From positions 1,550,001-1,614,000 of the forward strand of contig NZ_CP061285.1 in NCBI RefSeq assembly GCF_018687075.1: 64,000 nt of DNA, given 5' to 3'. Positions 18,294 through 26,945 of the stretch are shown here, one piece after another; positions within the stretch are counted from its first letter, which is position 1, and each line of letters begins with the position of its first letter. The translations under genes and the position numbers were made by a program. The notes beneath the pieces are model-generated. The model saw only the letters and a list, made by a program, of their open reading frames with translations. It was not told where the DNA came from and searched no databases. The stretch comes from Polynucleobacter sp. MWH-UH35A. Its GTDB lineage: Bacteria > Pseudomonadota > Gammaproteobacteria > Burkholderiales > Burkholderiaceae.

Positions 18294-18476
18294 CTAAGGC
18301 GTAACTTGGGCTATCTCGTCCTTTGGAACTGCCGCGTTCTCGCCATCAACGACATTCTTTATCCAATAACGCGCAGCAGCAATATTGGTTGTATAAAAAG
18401 CAATTTTGTTGCGCCTTTCTATGGTGTAAAAGCGCTCACCACGAATTCGGTGCTCGGTAATTACAGGATTTTCCAT
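18294..18476 (-). CDS. small conserved-looking protein of unknown function
   Basis: A 60-aa basic protein (MENPVITEHRIRGERFYTIE start) with no membrane segment or signal peptide. I accept it as real because AGAGGAA lies at good spacing before the ATG, codon use resembles neighbours, and the overlapping frame on the other strand has no ribosome binding site. No family is recognised. It stands alone between the adhesin-like gene and rpoN. Confidence 0.55.
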   Translation of the reverse strand: MENPVITEHRIRGERFYTIERRNKIAFYTTNIAAARYWIKNVVDGENAAVPKDEIAQVTP

Positions 18477-18824
18477 AATGTGAAATTCCTCTTTTTCAGT
18501 GACTGGGAAACTGTAAACGGAAAATTTGCTAAAAGTGATTAACTGAGATCAAAGGATATGTTGCCATAAATAAGACAATTTTTCATAAGCATATGATTTA
18601 ATTAAGAATTTTTTATAAAATATCCGATGAAACCTTTCTCAAATTAATGAAAACCGCTTTTAAAAAATATATGGTCAACTTGCCCAATCGGAACCGGAAA
18701 CCCCAGTTGATAAATTTACCCTCAAAGTCCATGGACCAAGCCTTCCATTCCATAAACAGGCAATTACACTAAGCTAATGAAATTTAGGCTTCCCCCTCCG
18801 AAATCATCACCTGTCACTAAGTAA

Positions 18825-20213
18825 ATGGCCATTTCACTCAATACTAGAATTAGCCAGACAGTTAGTCTTACGCCACAGCTACAGCAGTCGATCAAGCTTT
18901 TACAGCTTTCTAATACAGAGCTAGAGCAGGAGTTAGCCAAAGAGGCCGAAGAAAATCCCCTACTCGAATTTGAGCCAAACCCTGAAATTGAATCGAACAT
19001 GACCCAAACTAGTGAGCGCCTTGAGCTTAATCAAAGTCCTTGGGCATCAAATCATCGCATTTCTCAAGAAGATGATGAAGATTGGGGTGAACAGTACGAG
19101 CGCATTGCTCATAAACAAACTTTATTGGAATACCTTGAAGAGCAAATCCATCTTTTAAATATCGACGCAGAGGAGCAATCGATTGTTGCCTATCTCGCTG
19201 GGTGTCTTGATGAGCGCGGCTACTTGCCTGAGGACCTACAAACAATACACACAGATATAGAGACACAATTATCGACCGCTGATTCATTTGGGCGCCTTGA
19301 AAAGGCTCTTACAAAATTACAGTCACTTGATCCGCCAGGAGTTGGAGCGCGCAATCTTGCGGAATGTATTTCACTCCAGATTAACCGCGTTCTTGAAAAC
19401 ATAGATACCGATCGAGAATACTGGGAGCTAGCCAAGGAAATTGCAATCTCTCACCTAAGCAAAGTAGGAACAAAAGATTGGCAAAAAATTAGACAGGCGA
19501 GCGGCAAGACCGAGGTCGCCGTTCTCAAAGCAGTAAATCTAATCCGCACCCTGCAACACAATCCCGGATCACAATTTGAACGAGAGAACGACCAATGGAT
19601 TCTTCCAGACGTTGTTGTCAAACAAAAAAATAAACTCTGGGTTGCAGAGTCTAATCCCAATGCAAAACCTCGACTCTCATTAAACAATGAATATGCCAAG
19701 ATCTTAAGAGAGAATGGTCAGAGAAAGATTGACGGCGCTCTCAAGCAAAAGATGATAGAGGCTAGCTGGTTAGTCAAAAACATTACTCAACGCGAAGAAA
19801 CTATATTAAGAGTTGCGCAATCAATTGTTTCAAGACAACAACAATTTTTTTCTATCGGAGCAATTGGCATGAGGCCATTGGTTCTTCGAGAGATCGCTGA
19901 AGAGTTAGAAATGCATGAATCCACTATTTCCAGAGTAACTACACAGAAATATTTAGCCTGTCCACTCGGAATTTTTGAGTTTAAGTATTTTTTTAGCAGT
20001 CAAGTGAGCTCTGAAAATGGTAGCGGCATCTCTTCCACAGCTATACAAGCATTAATCAAAAAAATTGTTGGGGAAGAGTCGCCAAATAAACCCATTTCTG
20101 ATACGCAAATCGCTCAACTATTGGGCGAACAAGGCTATAACATTGCACGGCGGACCGTAGCTAAATATCGCGAAATTCTTCGCATACCACCCGTACATCT
20201 ACGTAAGCAATAA
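18825..20213 (+). CDS. rpoN: RNA polymerase sigma-54 factor RpoN
   Basis: Sigma-54 directs RNA polymerase to -24/-12 promoters and needs AAA+ activators. The N-terminal activator-binding region is typical (SQTVSLTPQLQQSIKLLQLS, Gln/Leu-rich), then the core-binding domain, then the DNA-binding helix-turn-helix and the C-terminal RpoN box ARRTVAKYRE at about residue 444. The 462-aa length is normal. It stands alone, not in the usual lptB-rpoN-hpf order, between flagellar and cell-envelope genes; a role in flagellar gene control is likely but no clear -24/-12 site was found here. Confidence 0.96.
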   Translation: MAISLNTRISQTVSLTPQLQQSIKLLQLSNTELEQELAKEAEENPLLEFEPNPEIESNMTQTSERLELNQSPWASNHRISQEDDEDWGEQYERIAHKQTLLEYLEEQIHLLNIDAEEQSIVAYLAGCLDERGYLPEDLQTIHTDIETQLSTADSFGRLEKALTKLQSLDPPGVGARNLAECISLQINRVLENIDTDREYWELAKEIAISHLSKVGTKDWQKIRQASGKTEVAVLKAVNLIRTLQHNPGSQFERENDQWILPDVVVKQKNKLWVAESNPNAKPRLSLNNEYAKILRENGQRKIDGALKQKMIEASWLVKNITQREETILRVAQSIVSRQQQFFSIGAIGMRPLVLREIAEELEMHESTISRVTTQKYLACPLGIFEFKYFFSSQVSSENGSGISSTAIQALIKKIVGEESPNKPISDTQIAQLLGEQGYNIARRTVAKYREILRIPPVHLRKQ

Positions 20214-20233
20214 GTTTCTAGATTACCCTTTTA

Positions 20234-20941
20234 TTACAATGCTGCAAACTGAATTTGATTTTTACCTGCCTGCTTAGCCGAGTACATCGCTTCGTCAGCA
20301 GATTCAATGAGGGTAAGCGCATCTTTACGTTGATGGAAATTTCTAGGTTCAACCATAGAAACTCCTATACTTGCGCCCAAGAAAAGAGTAAGGGGATCAT
20401 CAGCACTTAGCCTCAATGGGCTTGTGATTGCATTGAGCAGTCGATTTGCTAAGCCTAAAACAAAATCTTTTTGAGTAATATCTTGCAAAACCACGACAAA
20501 CTCATCGCCACCCCAACGGCACAACAAGTCTTCAGAGCGGATTGAGTTTTTCAAACACACGCTAACCAACCTTAATGCCTGGTCACCAACAAGATGTCCA
20601 TGTTGGTCATTAATTTCCTTAAAACCATCTAAGTCAATAAAACATACCGCTAAATAATTACCTCGCAGATAGATATCAACCAAAGCTTTATTTAAACACT
20701 CTAGTAAACTTGACCTCAACAAAAGGCCAGTTAACTCATCACGCGCAAGAGAAAATGAGGATGCTTGATCGCAAATCAGCTCATTAAAAACATGCCTTTG
20801 AAGCTGCGATAAATGTGGATCCGCCTGAATCAATGCGATGGCATCCTGACTCCTAAGCTCTTGAGTCAACCCTTGCATCTGCTTAAATAGAGATATGAAT
20901 TGCTCGATCGCGCGAGATGGCCTAGCCTGGTGATCCGCCAT
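20234..20941 (-). CDS. GGDEF diguanylate cyclase
   Basis: Makes c-di-GMP from two GTP. The GGDEF domain fills about residues 60-235 with an intact active site RWGGDEFVVVL (GGDEF near residue 143). Five residues upstream is RSED, matching the RxxD product-inhibition I-site. The N-terminal 60 residues are helical with no membrane segment, so the enzyme should be cytoplasmic. It starts directly after the stop of the 165-aa gene, third in a three-gene operon. It could feed the YcgR-type protein at 16971-17729. Confidence 0.93.
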   Translation of the reverse strand: MADHQARPSRAIEQFISLFKQMQGLTQELRSQDAIALIQADPHLSQLQRHVFNELICDQASSFSLARDELTGLLLRSSLLECLNKALVDIYLRGNYLAVCFIDLDGFKEINDQHGHLVGDQALRLVSVCLKNSIRSEDLLCRWGGDEFVVVLQDITQKDFVLGLANRLLNAITSPLRLSADDPLTLFLGASIGVSMVEPRNFHQRKDALTLIESADEAMYSAKQAGKNQIQFAAL

Positions 20942-21439
20942 TTAATTACAGATAATGGATTTGACACTCGACTCAATCGTGTCTGGATTGATAGGCATGA
21001 CACTAGATTTACTCTTATTAAAAAATACTTCACCTAACGCTTTGGTTTTGGGATCAAAATACATGTAAGAAGCACGGTAAAAGAAAAATTGATTTTCTTT
21101 GCAATCTTGAGCGCCACTAAGGCTAAAAAGATTAAACAACTTACCATTTGGCGCCAATTGATCTTCATTAAAATGGGCTGAGACGGTATACCAGACATAC
21201 GGCTCCTCAGCCTTGCCCCACCCTGACAACAAATACAGAGTAGATTGGGCGTTTTTACGAAGAACAATATCCTTGTCATTAGCAGCCTTGGTGCCCGCCT
21301 TAGTACTAACTACTTTTAAAGGATTTGCTTCTTGATGATCAGACTTTGCTTGTGCACTAAGAATAATAAAACCACTCAATAGAATCAAAAGACGGGGCAA
21401 ATAAGATAGCAATGAATCTCTGAACATAGTATTCATCAT
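20942..21439 (-). CDS. secreted protein of unknown function, c-di-GMP operon
   Basis: A 165-aa protein with a signal peptide (YLPRLLILLSGFIILSAQA). The mature domain has tryptophan/tyrosine-rich strands (YVWYTVSAHFN) and two cysteines (QDCKENQFFFYRASYMYF and the C-terminal IICN), a layout loosely like the adhesin-E fold at 17739-18188; I cannot confirm relation. Its start overlaps the stop of the 182-aa gene (ATGA) and it abuts the diguanylate cyclase gene, so the three are one transcription unit. It may sense or report envelope state to the cyclase (inference). Confidence 0.65.
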   Translation of the reverse strand: MMNTMFRDSLLSYLPRLLILLSGFIILSAQAKSDHQEANPLKVVSTKAGTKAANDKDIVLRKNAQSTLYLLSGWGKAEEPYVWYTVSAHFNEDQLAPNGKLFNLFSLSGAQDCKENQFFFYRASYMYFDPKTKALGEVFFNKSKSSVMPINPDTIESSVKSIICN

Positions 21440-21984
21440 TTACTTCCCTCAACGACGATATTGGGATGCCACTTCATAAAAGCTGATGGTATCGACTTTC
21501 CGTCTTCGACTCCGTAATAAACAACCTTACCATTTTGACTAATTGCCGCAAAATATTGACTTGTTTCCGCGTCAATGACGTACGCTGCCTCAAGCTCGTT
21601 ACATGCTTGTTTTTTGCATCCAGACCCTAAAATTTGCTTGCCTACATAAACCATTTGAGCGCTATCTTCCATTGCCTCTTGGAATACCTTGTAGTCGGCT
21701 GATAATAAATAGGTAAAAATAAAATTGCGGTTTCGATCCAGAGCATACTCATAGGATGAAGTGCCGATCATGAGCGGAACATAGGAAGATTGATCCTTGG
21801 TAAGATCATCATACTTAGTCTTCTGCTGGAGCTTAAGGGCCGATTGCTGAGCTCGATTGCCCTCTAAAGAATAATAAGCCCACACCTTGAATCCGATGTA
21901 GATCAAGACCAATAAGGCCAACAACAGGGCGATGCCCTGCAATATTAATTTTGCTAAGGTTTTAATTTTGGCCGCTATCATCAA
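21436..21984 (-). CDS. single-TM protein of unknown function, c-di-GMP operon
   Basis: A 182-aa protein with one strong membrane segment near the N-terminus (about residues 12-35, LILQGIALLLALLVLIYIGF) and a periplasmic domain containing two cysteines close together (GSGCKKQACNELEAAYVID), probably a disulfide. The C-terminal part (TSQYFAAISQNGKVVYYGVE) looks like a small beta sheet. No family recognised. It is the first gene of the operon that ends in the diguanylate cyclase. Confidence 0.65.
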   Translation of the reverse strand: MMIAAKIKTLAKLILQGIALLLALLVLIYIGFKVWAYYSLEGNRAQQSALKLQQKTKYDDLTKDQSSYVPLMIGTSSYEYALDRNRNFIFTYLLSADYKVFQEAMEDSAQMVYVGKQILGSGCKKQACNELEAAYVIDAETSQYFAAISQNGKVVYYGVEDGKSIPSAFMKWHPNIVVEGSK

Positions 21985-22225
21985 CCCTTGATATCCAATC
22001 TGTATTAATAATCCATCTTAATTACCGGCTATATCCAATTAGCGCTTGGATTCATTTAATGACACTATAAAGCAATTATCAAGGCATCCCAAGCCCTATT
22101 GAAATTAAGGCCCTAGTACGAAATTTATGAAAGACTCACGAAATTTGCAATAATCCAATATAACTAATAAAACTTAAAGTTAAAACTATGCAAATGTATA
22201 AAGCCAAATCGGATTTGGAGCGTTC

Positions 22226-22498
22226 ATGGGGAATCTAGACGATGCAATTACAGAGTTAAGAGAGATCAATGCTCGCTTAACTGAAATCAGCAACACGATT
22301 CAAGCAAGAGAAAAAAAGTCGGATGAAAGCCTTAATACCATCAGAAAAGATCTTTGGAATATTAAGAATATTGTTGTCGATGAAAATATTCAAAATAAGA
22401 TTATTCAAAAAGGGGTGGAGCGTGCTTTGGCTAAGGCAGCGATATACATAGTAGTTTCATCATTAATGCTCTACATTATTGGAAAGTTTCTACTATAG
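22226..22498 (+). CDS. tail-anchored coiled-coil protein, unknown function
   Basis: A 90-aa protein: a heptad-like charged coil over residues 1-70 (NLDDAITELREINARLTEIS) and one C-terminal membrane segment (about 70-90, AIYIVVSSLMLYIIGKFLL). GGAG lies upstream of the ATG. It is alone on its strand between two minus-strand operons. Such tail-anchored coils often organise membrane complexes; a link to the adjacent bactofilin cluster is only positional. Confidence 0.6.
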   Translation: MGNLDDAITELREINARLTEISNTIQAREKKSDESLNTIRKDLWNIKNIVVDENIQNKIIQKGVERALAKAAIYIVVSSLMLYIIGKFLL

Positions 22499-22519
22499 AA
22501 GATATGGTTCTTTATCCAA

Positions 22520-22954
22520 TTATTTCAGTAGTTCAATTTTTTGGATCACCACAGAATATTGAACGGCATCAATAAATTTACTTAGCCAATTTTTTTCAAT
22601 TACTTCGTTGACCACAACATAGGTAAGAGCGTAGTTCCCATCCGTAGTAATCAGTGTTGCAGCACAGGATCGGCTAGAATCGCTATGAGAGAGTTCTCGA
22701 ATCTGGTCAAAAGCTTGTGTTCGAGCATTTTGGATTAACCCCTCATTACTTCTGATATTTTCATTTAATAGAATCTGAACGGCTTCGTCTTGACATTTCG
22801 GAAGGTCGCGATAGTAGTAAACATTGAGTAGCGCACCAACTACTATTAATGGCATTAAACCGGCCAGAAAGAGCCAGGGGATTTTGCTGCGAAAAGAATC
22901 TTCCTCTAAGGACCCCTTAAGATGATGCACCTGGTTTTCTGGAATTTGCGCCAT
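22520..22954 (-). CDS. single-TM protein in bactofilin operon
   Basis: A 144-aa protein with a cytoplasmic N-terminus (about 27 aa), one membrane segment (IPWLFLAGLMPLIVVGALLN, about residues 25-45) and a periplasmic domain with two cysteines (PKCQDEAVQILL and SSRSCAATLITTDG). A clear AGAGGATAT-type ribosome binding site precedes the ATG. It follows the bactofilin gene at 26 bases, third in the rodZ-like/bactofilin operon, and may be that bactofilin's membrane partner (inference). No family recognised. Confidence 0.65.
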   Translation of the reverse strand: MAQIPENQVHHLKGSLEEDSFRSKIPWLFLAGLMPLIVVGALLNVYYYRDLPKCQDEAVQILLNENIRSNEGLIQNARTQAFDQIRELSHSDSSRSCAATLITTDGNYALTYVVVNEVIEKNWLSKFIDAVQYSVVIQKIELLK

Positions 22955-22979
22955 CCTAATATCCTCTGACTAATTAATC

Positions 22980-23453
22980 TTAAGCACTCTCAGATTTTGT
23001 CAATGGCACAACATTATTGGCCAAATCCTCAAGATCTGATGGGGTAGTCGTGGTGTGCAGTGAATCTGACAATAAGCATTTAAGATTGCCATTTACCCTG
23101 GCATCAGGGTGAACGTTAATTTGCGAATACGTGATGTCGCCGCAAACTATAGCGCCTGGATAAACCTCAACCCTTCCTTTTGCAAGGACTGACCCATTAA
23201 TGCGCCCAATAATAATTGCATGGGCACTATGAATGTCGCCCTCTAAAAATCCAGTTTTACCAATCACTGCCGTGTATCCATTGACCGCTTCAGGACCATT
23301 CTCATCTTGATGAATATCGCCCACCAGATGCCCAGATAGCAACATATTTCCTCTGTGCGTAAAATTTCCGACAACTTTTGATCCCGAACCTATGGTAGTT
23401 AAATATGTTAACTGCGAATCGGCCATTGGTCCTTTTTTTGAAAATTCAAACAT
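22980..23453 (-). CDS. bactofilin A (first of three)
   Basis: Bactofilins are polymerising beta-helix cytoskeletal proteins that scaffold envelope-modifying enzymes. This 157-aa protein shows the repeating beta-helix rungs (GSKVVGNFTHRGNMLLSGHL, GDIHQDE, AVIGKTGFLEGDIHSAHAII, GRINGSVLAKGRVEVYPGAI, CGDITYSQINVHPDARVNGN) flanked by short disordered ends. GGAGGAATT before the ATG is a strong ribosome binding site. It lies 35 bases behind the RodZ-like gene. Confidence 0.92.
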   Translation of the reverse strand: MFEFSKKGPMADSQLTYLTTIGSGSKVVGNFTHRGNMLLSGHLVGDIHQDENGPEAVNGYTAVIGKTGFLEGDIHSAHAIIIGRINGSVLAKGRVEVYPGAIVCGDITYSQINVHPDARVNGNLKCLLSDSLHTTTTPSDLEDLANNVVPLTKSESA

Positions 23454-23488
23454 GCTAATTCCTCCTTATCGAAATGAGAGAATCTGAT

Positions 23489-24460
23489 CTACTGTAAGGG
23501 AACTTCAACTAACTTCATTTGCTTCATGCCAACATTTGGCGGTCTAACTCTCCAACCCTGATAAAACATTTCGACATTATCTAAATCCTGAGCTGCCACC
23601 ATAAAGGGAGGGGCACCCTTAAACGAATGCGCTGTATTCGACTCCAGGTCAACCGAAACTTGCTTGCCATTACTATCAGTCACACACACTACTTGCTTCA
23701 CTAAAGTTTTGATATTGACAGCATCACCCAATTTTGATGGATTGGGTGACTTATAAACCGTCAACTGATCATCACGAACGGGTGGGCATTGATTTTGAGG
23801 GAATGTTGTCACCGAAGAATCGGATTTTGGCTCCGTTTTTTCGAGAGACTCATCCCCCTGAATCTGCTTCGCATCTTGCACAACAAGCTCCATTGGAGGC
23901 TCAGGTGGTGCCATTTTTTTTTGGTTGTTTTGCCCCAAAAAATCAATTGCCCGATCAGAAATATGAAACCAATTTTCTAAACCAAAGAATGTCGCACCCC
24001 CAACAAACACAACTAGGAGAACACTCATCCACCTTGATCGTTGCACCGGAGATTCCACATGGGGCAGTGAAGTGCCAGAGTTGGTGCTCTCATAAATGAG
24101 GTCATCAAGCTGCCCACCGTCATCCGCAACTGATTTGGTTGTATATTCCAGAGCCAATTTTTCGTCTACTAGCAATGGTGCATTATCCAAAACCGCAGAG
24201 GATGGAACCTCTTCAACAGCTGACTTAAATTCCTGCAAATAGACCTCAGGAGATAAACCCAAATAAGAGCCAACCTTTTTTGCAACAGAGACCTTTAATT
24301 GAAAATTATAGAAAGAAGAAATGCCACCTTCTTCCAGCTCAATAATCATTTTGGTGGAGAGACAGCATTTAGATGCCAGCTCGGCACGTTCCATCCCCTG
24401 ATTTTCACGAGCGACTTTTAACGCAATTCCATTAATTTCAGGGGGGCGAACCTGGGACAT
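23489..24460 (-). CDS. RodZ-like HTH-transmembrane protein
   Basis: A 323-aa protein with the RodZ architecture: cytoplasmic Xre-type helix-turn-helix (about residues 12-75, LKVARENQGMERAELASKCC), a linker, a single membrane segment (about 145-163, MSVLLVVFVGGATFFGLENW) and a periplasmic C-terminal domain with the RodZ-type strand pattern AHSFKGAPPFMVAAQDLDNV and a VEMFYQGWRV segment. RodZ links MreB to the envelope. Here the neighbours are bactofilins, not ispG/pilF as for housekeeping rodZ, so it is probably a paralogue specialised for bactofilin. A Cys pair lies in the periplasmic part. Confidence 0.75.
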   Translation of the reverse strand: MSQVRPPEINGIALKVARENQGMERAELASKCCLSTKMIIELEEGGISSFYNFQLKVSVAKKVGSYLGLSPEVYLQEFKSAVEEVPSSAVLDNAPLLVDEKLALEYTTKSVADDGGQLDDLIYESTNSGTSLPHVESPVQRSRWMSVLLVVFVGGATFFGLENWFHISDRAIDFLGQNNQKKMAPPEPPMELVVQDAKQIQGDESLEKTEPKSDSSVTTFPQNQCPPVRDDQLTVYKSPNPSKLGDAVNIKTLVKQVVCVTDSNGKQVSVDLESNTAHSFKGAPPFMVAAQDLDNVEMFYQGWRVRPPNVGMKQMKLVEVPLQ

Positions 24461-24703
24461 AAATTATGTGTTTTATGGGAAACTGCCGAGTAGCGCAGAA
24501 TTGGGTTGGTCTCTATTTGTATTGAATTTTCCTCATGTGATCTTAGCACCAATGGGCCTTAAACCTATAAAAATACTGGGCTAACTTTACAAAAAAGTTA
24601 AAAACGTCCAAAATAACATGCGACGCCCAACGCGCCCCCGACCATCAATCACAATATCTTTACTTAAATGCAATTAATTTGGATTTCAGGCTCGACTTCG
24701 ACA

Positions 24704-25036
24704 ATGAAACAAATCAAAATCACAGGAAGAACTGTGATTAAGTTAGCCATTCTGTCATTTAGCGTGTTTATCTTGTTTGGTATTGGGATTCATTTTCTGG
24801 GTTTTCGAGTAGCAATCCGCTTTAGCCCGGAAATGACCAAAGAAATGGGCGGAGTGATTACTCGAAAAGAATTGGATGAGATTGAGGCCACATACCGCGA
24901 AAAACTACAAATTCTCCAGCGTCAACTGCCAGTAATAGAGTCAAAGATTAGTGCGCTAAACGTTCTAAAAGATCAGTTTTCTGAACTGGCCACTCCCAAC
25001 CCGATTAAAACCAAACCGCAAAACAATGAAAATTAA
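24704..25036 (+). CDS. membrane-anchored coiled coil like the N-terminus of an M23 peptidase
   Basis: A 110-aa protein when started at ATG 24704 (MKQIKITGRTVIKL), preferred over the upstream ATG at 24668. One membrane segment (about residues 12-32) is followed by a coil, RKELDEIEATYREKLQILQR then SKISALNVLKDQFSELA. This layout closely resembles the N-terminal anchor-plus-coil of the M23 endopeptidases that accompany bactofilins in other proteobacteria, but the peptidase domain is missing and the protein stops in a short charged tail. It is upstream of a bactofilin gene with 90 bases between. Similarity is from pattern memory, not alignment. Confidence 0.6.
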   Translation: MKQIKITGRTVIKLAILSFSVFILFGIGIHFLGFRVAIRFSPEMTKEMGGVITRKELDEIEATYREKLQILQRQLPVIESKISALNVLKDQFSELATPNPIKTKPQNNEN

Positions 25037-25126
25037 TGCACTAAAAAAGTGCATTAATTATATATTCGAGAGACATGCAGCAATGCGATATGATCGAATC
25101 AAATTTATCAACATAGGAAAATAATC

Positions 25127-25522
25127 ATGGATAACAACCCAAAAGGGTCTCTTTTTGTTGGCGAAGGCGTAGTGGTTAAAGGCACGTTTGAGGTTCCAGA
25201 AATGGCTGTTGTCGCCGGATTAGTTGAAGGTGAGTTGAACACTAAAGAAGTATTGGTAGACGCCACTGGAATCGTGAATGGCAGAATTAATGCGGAAGTC
25301 GTTGAAATTCGTGGAGAGGTAACTCAAGGATTGCATGTAACCGATCACCTCAATATCAAGTCGAGTGCAAAAATCACTGGCTTAACGCAATATGCTGAAA
25401 TGAGCGTGGAAAAAGGCGCAAAACTGAGCGGGGAGTTGCGAGTAATAGAATCCAGCCACCCATCCTCTTACTCATCAAGCCCTTCATACGGCTCGGGTAT
25501 CACCCCTACAGAAAACGAGTAA
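25127..25522 (+). CDS. bactofilin B (second of three)
   Basis: A 131-aa bactofilin. Beta-helix rungs follow each other: GSLFVGEGVVVKGTFEVPE, AVVAGLVEGELNTKEVLVD, GIVNGRINAEVVEIRGEVTQ, SAKITGLTQYAEMSVEKGAK, LSGELRV, ending in a Ser/Tyr-rich tail. It is the most divergent of the three in rung sequence. AGGAAAATAATC precedes the ATG. It is co-directional with the membrane-anchored coil gene, its probable partner. Confidence 0.92.
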   Translation: MDNNPKGSLFVGEGVVVKGTFEVPEMAVVAGLVEGELNTKEVLVDATGIVNGRINAEVVEIRGEVTQGLHVTDHLNIKSSAKITGLTQYAEMSVEKGAKLSGELRVIESSHPSSYSSSPSYGSGITPTENE

Positions 25523-25538
25523 ATCAATTAGAAGGGTA

Positions 25539-25564
25539 GAGAAGCGCAATTTTTAGCGCTTCTC
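25539..25564. terminator. inverted repeat between convergent genes (weak terminator)
   Basis: Perfect 9-bp stem GAGAAGCGC (25539-25547) / GCGCTTCTC (25556-25564) between the convergent bactofilin B and 295-aa genes. The T run is in the loop rather than after the stem, so it is not a standard terminator. It overlaps the end of the 295-aa coding region. Confidence 0.4.
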
Positions 25565-26450
25565 AAAAAATAGGCTCTCCACTCACATTAAGCATAGAAA
25601 GCATTTGGAAATATGCTGGGGGACTCAAGTTATATTCTGAGTTTTCAAATGCGGCGATCTGAGTTTTATCAATTGCCTTAAAAATTTCTGCATCAAAATG
25701 AATGCCCCTGCTTGTGTCCTCAAGCTCATAAGTGTCCTGAGTTAATTTTTGTACGGCTTTGAATACAACTGCTCTGCCATTTTCAATTCTAACAATCCAA
25801 ACGTCTGAGAAACCAGTGGAATCACGAAATAATGTCCACCTACCCCAAGTGATATCCTCATTTTGAATGTAAGAGTCTTGCTCTAAAACCTTAAGCACAC
25901 TACCACTATATTTGAAGCTCGAACTAAGAGCCTCATTCAAGCCCTCCAAGAAAAAATGGATCTTAGTTGAATCATCAAAACGAACTGGATTTAATTGCGA
26001 AATCTTTTGTTCATATTGATATAGATTTCTCATCAACCAATCCACCCGAGTCTCTGGATTGCCAAGCGCATGAGAATTCTTGGCTCCAGCCTCTTGCGCT
26101 AAAGCCTCAGCCTTAGCCAAAACTTCCTCGGCCTGAGTTTTAACGACCCCAAATAAAGTAAGGGATTCAAGACTTGTGCCAAATTTCTTATTCCAATACT
26201 TCTCAAGCTCCAAACATGCCTCAGACAGTTGCGATCTCAGTGCCTCGTCTTTGGGAAATTTGCTAACTTGAGCATACAAGTTATCTACTAACCGAATTTC
26301 CCTCCCGTCAGAGCCCACTGTTTTTGAATGCCAAAAACTTTGGAAATCTTCGAATTTATGACGCAAACTGTAAAACCGAAAAACTATTGCATCAAACAAA
26401 GCTTGCTCCATATATTGCGGCGCGGTAGATCCTAAATTAAATAAAGCCAT
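25563..26450 (-). CDS. protein of unknown function following bactofilin C
   Basis: A 295-aa soluble protein without signal peptide or membrane segment and with no family I recognise. The N-terminal half is helical (residues about 10-160, with EVLAKAEALAQEAGAKNSH), the C-terminal half alternates strands (EDITWGRWTLFRDSTGFSDV, GRAVVFKAVQKL). It is 42 bases downstream of the bactofilin C gene and probably co-expressed. It could be a cytoplasmic bactofilin partner; nothing in the sequence shows an enzymatic motif. Confidence 0.7.
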   Translation of the reverse strand: MALFNLGSTAPQYMEQALFDAIVFRFYSLRHKFEDFQSFWHSKTVGSDGREIRLVDNLYAQVSKFPKDEALRSQLSEACLELEKYWNKKFGTSLESLTLFGVVKTQAEEVLAKAEALAQEAGAKNSHALGNPETRVDWLMRNLYQYEQKISQLNPVRFDDSTKIHFFLEGLNEALSSSFKYSGSVLKVLEQDSYIQNEDITWGRWTLFRDSTGFSDVWIVRIENGRAVVFKAVQKLTQDTYELEDTSRGIHFDAEIFKAIDKTQIAAFENSEYNLSPPAYFQMLSMLNVSGEPIF

Positions 26451-26492
26451 AAATTTTTATTCTAAAAATGCAGGAGAGTTCACTCGAAAGAT

Positions 26493-26945
26493 TTATCTAT
26501 TCTTTATCTTAGCCCAGTTTGCATGAAATACAGCCGCAGATGTGTCAACCACCCCTTCTGGCTCCTCACCGTTCCTTGAGATCATCAAGCCATTTAATTT
26601 GGCGCCATGCTCGATACCTAGCTGACCGTATGTGATATCACCTCGAACCTCCGCACCCTCATGCAATTCAACTCGCTCGGTTGCGTAAATATTCCCTTCA
26701 ACCCTGCCAGCAACTAAAACTCGGAATGCATAGATATCACCCTGCACTAGCCCAGTTCGTCCTAGGGCAATACTGACGTTTTTTCCCTGACGTGCCTCGA
26801 TATTCCCAATTACACTGCCGTCGATTCGAAGACTTTCATTTGCAACCAATCTCCCATGAACTTCTGTTGCTGGACCAACAATCGTCTCAAAGGATTCCAT
26901 AGTAGGCTGCAAGAATTTGATTGATTGAGATTTCTTGAAAAGCAT
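26493..26945 (-). CDS. bactofilin C (third of three)
   Basis: A 150-aa bactofilin started at ATG 26945, with AAGGG upstream, rather than the TTG two codons earlier. Rungs are regular: ATEVHGRLVANESLRIDGSV, IGNIEA, VSIALGRTGLVQGDIYAFRV, LVAGRVEGNIYATERVELHE, GAEVRGDITYGQLGIEHGAK, LNGLMIS. It has an N-terminal hydrophobic/basic patch (MLFKKSQSIKFLQP) that could attach to the membrane, as proposed for some bactofilins. Confidence 0.92.
   Translation of the reverse strand: MLFKKSQSIKFLQPTMESFETIVGPATEVHGRLVANESLRIDGSVIGNIEARQGKNVSIALGRTGLVQGDIYAFRVLVAGRVEGNIYATERVELHEGAEVRGDITYGQLGIEHGAKLNGLMISRNGEEPEGVVDTSAAVFHANWAKIKNR

Noticed and set aside
18261..18542. 93-codon frame on the + strand
   Set aside because: Overlaps the better-supported 60-aa gene on the other strand (18294-18476), which has a good ribosome binding site.
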